From Tretioscincus oriximinensis (Eukaryota; Chordata; Lepidosauria; Squamata; Gymnophthalmidae), in NCBI GenBank assembly GCA_022410635.1, contig JAJVDF010000029.1:246159-310158 (forward strand): 64,000 nt of DNA, given 5' to 3'. Shown here piece after piece: positions 11,158 through 64,000 of this stretch. The notes beneath the pieces were generated by a model. That model ran no database searches. It had not been told where the DNA came from and saw nothing but the letters and a program-made list of their open reading frames with translations. The translations under genes were made by a program, and so were the position numbers. The number at the start of each line of letters is the position of its first letter. Within the stretch, counting starts at the first letter, position 1.

Positions 11158-14100
11158 GACTCTTGTGCTTGGATGCTATCATTTATTAGCAAGGTCATCT
11201 GAGCTGCCAGAAAACCTGTTTCTTCCTTAGCCACAAAAGGTTAAAACAGAAGTTTTTTAATTCTGGATTGAAGCTTCTCTCTCCTTGATAGTTTCTAGAT
11301 CTCTTGGCTAGGAATTTGCTCAGTTTTTGTCTGTCTTGAATTCTACAGAATGAATTACTTTCTTTTAAGCCCACTAAACTGAGCATGAAATATTCCAGCT
11401 GTTACTTGCACAGAAGCAATAGTGATGACTCAGTTGTTCTGATAACTTCAGAAGGAAAAACCTGACATAGAAAATTGAGATCCTTTGCTTCCAAAGAATA
11501 CGTGTTGTGTTTACGGGCACATGTATGAATGCAGACACACGTTGTTGTTGCTGCCTTTCTCCAATGCTCTTCAAAGATAGTCTCACACACAGACTGATAA
11601 CACTTTCTTCTTCTGTAGCACAAAACAAAGCAGTAAAAGCTGGAAAGCAATACATTTGTAACCAAAATCATACAAATGGTGTTGCGAGATCTTTAAAACT
11701 TCTATCTGCAGGTGTGTATGGTGCACCCCTCTTGCAAGCCAGGTAAACACATGCTGAAAAAAATATGCTGCAGATATCTCTTTGTGGGATAAAAAGCATA
11801 TTAGTATATGGTTATTGAGAGGGGAAATTGCCATTAGCCAGGCAATGACCCTCTTATTTCCTAAAGCTGCATTCAATGTCCAACTTTCTTTAGCAATAAT
11901 TTAGTTAAAAAGATGCTCTGGGGAAAATTCAGTCAAAAGCTACATTTCAGAAGAGAAAGACACTGCAGTTTGGCTAAAGAAGATACAAGTTAGCTTTGAC
12001 AAAAATTGGCAGCACCTATAAATCTCTTTTATATACATATATTTTAAAGAAGTAGTGGCTAAATGCCACCAGCTGCAATAGGTAAGAACGTTTTACAAAA
12101 CCCACATTTTCTTTCTATGAGTTTCTTTTGCTTAAGCACCTACTTTCATTGCTTAGTTCTGCACACACAGTTGTCTCATCAACTTTCAGAAGTAGAAATT
12201 TAAAAAGTACAAACAAAGTAGGGATCCCACAAGAAATCCAGGATAGTGTGCCCTTTAATCGGTGCAAAAAAATGACAGACAGACACNTGACAGACATTAT
12301 AAGTTGCATCTAATGAAAAGTCCCCTTTTCCATAGCCGTTAAAAGTCCAAAGCTGTATCCCAGATTTCATGTGGGAACCCTGAAATAAAGCCACATTTGA
12401 ATTTTTACCTATCATGTCTGCTGTTGCCTCTTAGCTCACATCCCATCATAAGAAGCCACCAGAACCTCTTCTAATCTAAAGATAGACTTTGGTTATGATT
12501 ACAGACTTAACAAGAGATCAGTGAACCCAGTTTTAGGATTAGGAAGGGCCAGTTGTAAGAGTACTATCAGTATTCCACTACCCACTGTCAAAGTTTGACT
12601 CCATTCTCCTTATTTCTTTACTTCACGTTTCAGTTCAGGGTTGATGGAGATATGTAAGGTTTATGTAGGTCAGTTAGGTCACTTTTCACTAGGAATTGCA
12701 TAGGTTTTTTGTCTTATGGTGTCTGTCTCCAGGATTTCTACCCATTTTGAGCTCTGGTACTATTTCTTTTCCCTGCTTTATTGATCTGTCCCATTAAACA
12801 CAAAGAACTACTACACCAATACTATTAAGTGCTAAATGACAGATCTGATGGATGGCAACCAGCTGAATAGAACCGAGTATTGCAGGCAGCTTTAACCATT
12901 GGCCTTCTCTGCCGTCACTATAAAATAACAACCCAGTTGATATTTTTGTAGCTTGAATGGGGCAGANATGCATCTTATCCTTTGGCCTGCCATATAGATC
13001 TCTACTTACTCAAGCATAGTTTCTTTGAAGAAAATTTAAGAAGGAACTGAAGTCAGATCCTAACCATAGAACGTAAGGCACAGGAAAATTGTGAAAGAGG
13101 AAAGGAAAAGACACTGCAAGCAGAAATAACACTCAGAATTTACACTCTGTAATCTGGGATGTGCAGAACTGAATTTACCTTTTCCCCTTTTGGCACACAC
13201 TGTTTCATTCTCATNCCGTGAACACAGTGTAACATAAATAATACTATATATTTACTTTGCAGAGCAGCAAGATGTTTAAAATTAAATTTGGATTTCTTTT
13301 TAAATGGTTATTTTTTTATCATCAAGTGGTGGTGGCTAATAAAACCTTTTTAAAAAAATATAATAACCACAGTCTTTTTACAATGGGGTTTTCTTTTTAA
13401 AAAGGACCTCAAAACAGAAAAGTATTCCATCTAGCCTTACTATTTAATAAGAAAGCAAAAGCAGAAGCTGTAGATTCTAAAATGTCAAAACATGGAATTC
13501 GTATGAGTGTAAGAAATAATTTGCTGAGTCACCCAAGTGGCTCATTTCACCTAGCAGTTTCTCACAGTGGCTACCAGTTGCACACAGATCTCCCATACCG
13601 GGTGCAAATACAATGTCCTCCAACAGGTTTCTAGAGTTGGCCTTTACCTATATGCCATCTCCCCTCTCAGAGCTCCCTCCCACACAAACTGGATCAATTC
13701 CTTTGAAAACCCTCCAAGTTGGTGGAAAGTCAAAAGAAAGTAAGTGAAAATAGAATTTTTGTTGTGTTGAGGACCAGAGATGTAAGTGTTCAGTTTAATC
13801 TTCTCTGCACTCTGCCCAAAAGCTACGAATCAAGATTTTAAATAACATTAGCATAGAACATCAATTTATAGAACACCAAGCTGTTGACTTTTTCTAGTCC
13901 AGAGAGATACACCATTCATCTGGAGATTATGTAACAAGTAAAAGCAAGTAACGAAGAATGCATAATCCTGTGTTTTCAAGACTAAAGTTAAGTGGAAGAA
14001 TGCTAGTAGAACAGAGGAGAGCTTGCAGAGAGGGGAGACAGTATGCAAATAGAGACCCTTATGGTGAGAAGTGAGAAGGTTTATGCCTGTAGTCTCACCA

Positions 14101-14509
14101 GCAATGCTCATCCTGGATTGGATTTTTTTTTGGGGGGGTGGGGGCATGGATTGCAAACCTATTCACTCCTCTGTCCCCATCAGAACAGAACAGAGCTATA
14201 CCATCACCAGCTGAAGAAGTAGATGGGTGGAGAGCAATGTTTCAATCTTTCATCACAGATTTAAAAAGCCCGCAAGGTACTACTTGTAGTAATAGGTTTT
14301 CACAGATTCTCTGCCACCACCCTAATTTACTGAAGGTTTCTTAATATAGTTTTTAAGTTGATCTTTCACAATCTCAAAGGTTTCTTGATCACATGGGAAA
14401 CACTTTTTCCAGATGTTAGTTTAATCTTCTATTACTGCACACACACCCTTTCTTCTCATTGCTATGCACACCTTAAGAAAACAGCCAATTAACTGTTCAC
14501 CTCATAAGA

Positions 14510-15489
14510 AAAAAAACTTACCTCCTATAGTTTTATTCCTACAAAGAGAGTATAACATGTGCATACTACTCAATTCTTCCTTCCTTCTTTGCTTGTACCT
14601 CTTAGGTTCCCTTGTGTACCAATTATTTTTGAATTGTGTGACTTCAAGAGCCCCATAGTGGTAATTTAATTTAAGACTCTTCTCTTTAAACCTGTGCAGT
14701 GTTTTTCTTGCCTATAACAAACTGATTTAACTCTGGTTAGTTGAAGCCCTTCTTCCAAACATGGTTCATTCTTCCTTATCTTTCCAAGACATGGTGAGTC
14801 CCTGTTGACTCAAGTGATTTATGGGAAGAATGAGAATTTTGCAACTCATTTATCCATTTTTTGATCTTAGCAATTTTACTTGCTGTGTACATTTAGGGCT
14901 AATACACATCAGTTTGTGAGATCAAAAACATTTTGAAGCTTCAACCAGTGGCTTTTTATGAATCCGGGAATAGAGCAAAGATGTAGCATTGTAAAACTAC
15001 TTCATTCCAAACTCCTGATGGGGAAGCCTTACATGAAGAATGAGCAAGATGTTTCAGGACCAGCCTGAAAATACCTTATGTTTTCTCAGCAAGATAGATC
15101 TTTTTTAAAAAAATATGTACTCTTTGGCACAATGTTTATCATCCCTACCCCACCCCGTACATCATTGGTGTGCAAGACCCAGGGACTTCTGTTACCATGA
15201 GGACCCAAACTGAATTCATGTGAAAAATATCTAAACACTAGACACAAACATACCAACAAACAACAGTGTCTTGATGACAGGTCCCTTGAGTTGTAGAGAG
15301 GCACTTGTATAGGAATTGAACATGAAAGAAAGCAAGATCAGAGGCTCCACTCATGCTGGAAAATTGTAAACAATTCCATGGGCTTGACAAAACTCCTAGG
15401 GAAAGACATTCACCAGTCATTAACATTTCCTTGACTCTCTGCTCCGGTGATAGTCTCTGTCATTTTCTTTAGTTGTACTTCATCCTCTT
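14510..15489 (-). other. DAAM2: Probable DAAM2 3' UTR (proximal part)
   Basis: This is the sequence directly after the stop codon, with no recognised repeats, ending near a candidate poly(A) signal at 14532-14537. The exact end is inferred. DAAM 3' UTRs can be longer, and another AATAAA (minus strand) occurs at 12777-12782, so this may be only the shorter isoform. Confidence 0.4.
14532..14537 (-). promoter_or_regulatory. Candidate poly(A) signal AATAAA for DAAM2
   Basis: On the minus strand AATAAA is followed within about 15 nt by a run of eight Ts and then by GT-rich stretches (ggtgtgtgtgc, 14440-14455 region). This is the expected order of hexamer, U-rich and GU-rich downstream elements. 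It lies about 950 nt after the stop codon. Confidence 0.4.
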
Positions 15490-63360
<47,871 letters not shown>

Positions 63361-63698
63361 CTGCAATGAGAAATGCTAATAAGAACCTTAGAAGAGGTAC
63401 CTCATGCAATGCTCATGTGTGTATATATGATCACTAGATCTTGCTCTTATGTTTATGATGTCATTGGAAAAAAAGGAAGTGAAACTAAAGGGAAGGGAGG
63501 AATCTTTTCTACACTGAACAAGTTATCTCTCACAGTTGATCCCTGCCAAAGTTTAAAAATGGCTCCTATCTCTCTGATAGTTCAGATCTCAGAACAACCA
63601 TTTTATGACCAGCATTCCAAACTTTCTTTTAGAAGTCCACGTAAAGCAGTANATCTAAACAAAGGGCTTTACTAGTGATTTTAATGTGCTGATTAAGT

Positions 63699-64000
63699 AC
63701 ATAAGAACCGTAAGAGGAGCCCTGCTGAATGGAGCCAGAGCCCATGTAGTCCAGCATTCTGCCCACCAATTGCAACTGGGCAGTCTGGAACAGAGGAAGA
63801 CAAAATCTTCACCTACACTCAACTCCCTGCAAATGGTATTTTGGGAATCCTGCTGGTTGTTCCATCCCAGAGCATCAAAAGATCCATCCCAGTAGCTGTT
63901 TATATCCTTGGTATCTATAAACCTGTCTAAACCTGTCTTAAAAATCTATCCAGGCTGCTAGCTTCCACCATGTCCTTCTGGAAGTAAATTCCACAGGTCG
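63699..64000 (-). mobile_element. CR1-like LINE 3' fragment, minus orientation, cut by window end
   Basis: The sequence acataagaaccgtaagagga, then ctgctgaatggagccagagc and tttccaccatgtccttctgg aagtaaattccacagg is the reverse complement of the family at 1-408. It is the only minus-strand copy seen and lies in the intron upstream of the first DAAM2 exon in the window. Confidence 0.8.

Larger units (their letters stand above)
1..14509. other. Flank downstream of DAAM2, no gene recognised
   Basis: I see no splice-bounded conserved coding segments on either strand. In mammals the convergent neighbour is MOCS1, but none of its conserved MoaA/MoaC motifs was recognised here. Content is repeats (CR1-like copies at 1-408 and 3676-4386, a CR1 tail near 1030-1112, SINEs at 4411-4693 and 6909-7024, a foldback at 6656-6857, Sauria-type SINE pieces at 8262-8420, a MITE at 11006-11157) plus unclassified AT-rich sequence, notably 1113-3670, 4700-6650, 8420-11000 and 11160-14500. 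Confidence 0.6.

Overview
The window is vertebrate nuclear DNA: AT-rich, with long introns, canonical GT/AG splice sites and many interspersed repeats. The repeat set points to a squamate reptile (lizard or gecko type). It has SINEs whose head and 3' tail match the Sauria SINE pattern, CR1-clade LINE fragments, and hAT and Tc1/mariner MITEs. The species cannot be fixed from sequence alone. Scattered single Ns suggest a draft short-read assembly.

The only protein-coding gene I can support is the 3' part of DAAM2 (Dishevelled-associated activator of morphogenesis 2, a diaphanous-related formin), on the minus strand. Sixteen coding exons (63360 down to 15490) join in frame with matching phases and give about 696 C-terminal residues ending in a normal stop. 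In order they encode the end of the N-terminal regulatory region, a coiled coil, a proline-rich FH1 segment, the whole FH2 actin-nucleating domain and a C-terminal DAD-like tail. The exons for the GTPase-binding and armadillo-like regulatory domains must lie beyond base 64000. Residue choices in the FH2 linker and C-terminal FH2 favour DAAM2 over DAAM1. A 36-nt in-frame microexon lies in the FH2 linker.

Layout. 1-14500: flank downstream of DAAM2, repeats and unique sequence, no gene recognised. About 14510-15489: probable 3' UTR. 15490-37863: exons for the FH2 core through the DAD tail, with introns of 0.3-8.4 kb. 37864-49545: an 11.7 kb repeat-rich intron. 49546-55830: FH2 linker, including the microexon. 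60458-63360: FH1, coiled coil and the preceding segment. The window ends inside a minus-strand CR1-like copy.

The accessory content is a layered record of transposition. It includes a 316-bp solo LTR with a 5-bp target duplication, two hAT MITEs with 8-bp duplications, an 81-bp Tc1-type mini-MITE, nested LINE-in-SINE and LINE-in-LINE insertions, a tRNA-derived SINE family with (CTT)n tails, and a CR1-like family whose 3' end is a TTCTTATG octamer. I found no prokaryotic, CRISPR or viral coding system. The observations most worth a second look are the microexon with its abutting acceptor-like and donor signals, the inverted SINE pair around it, and the well-bounded mobile elements.
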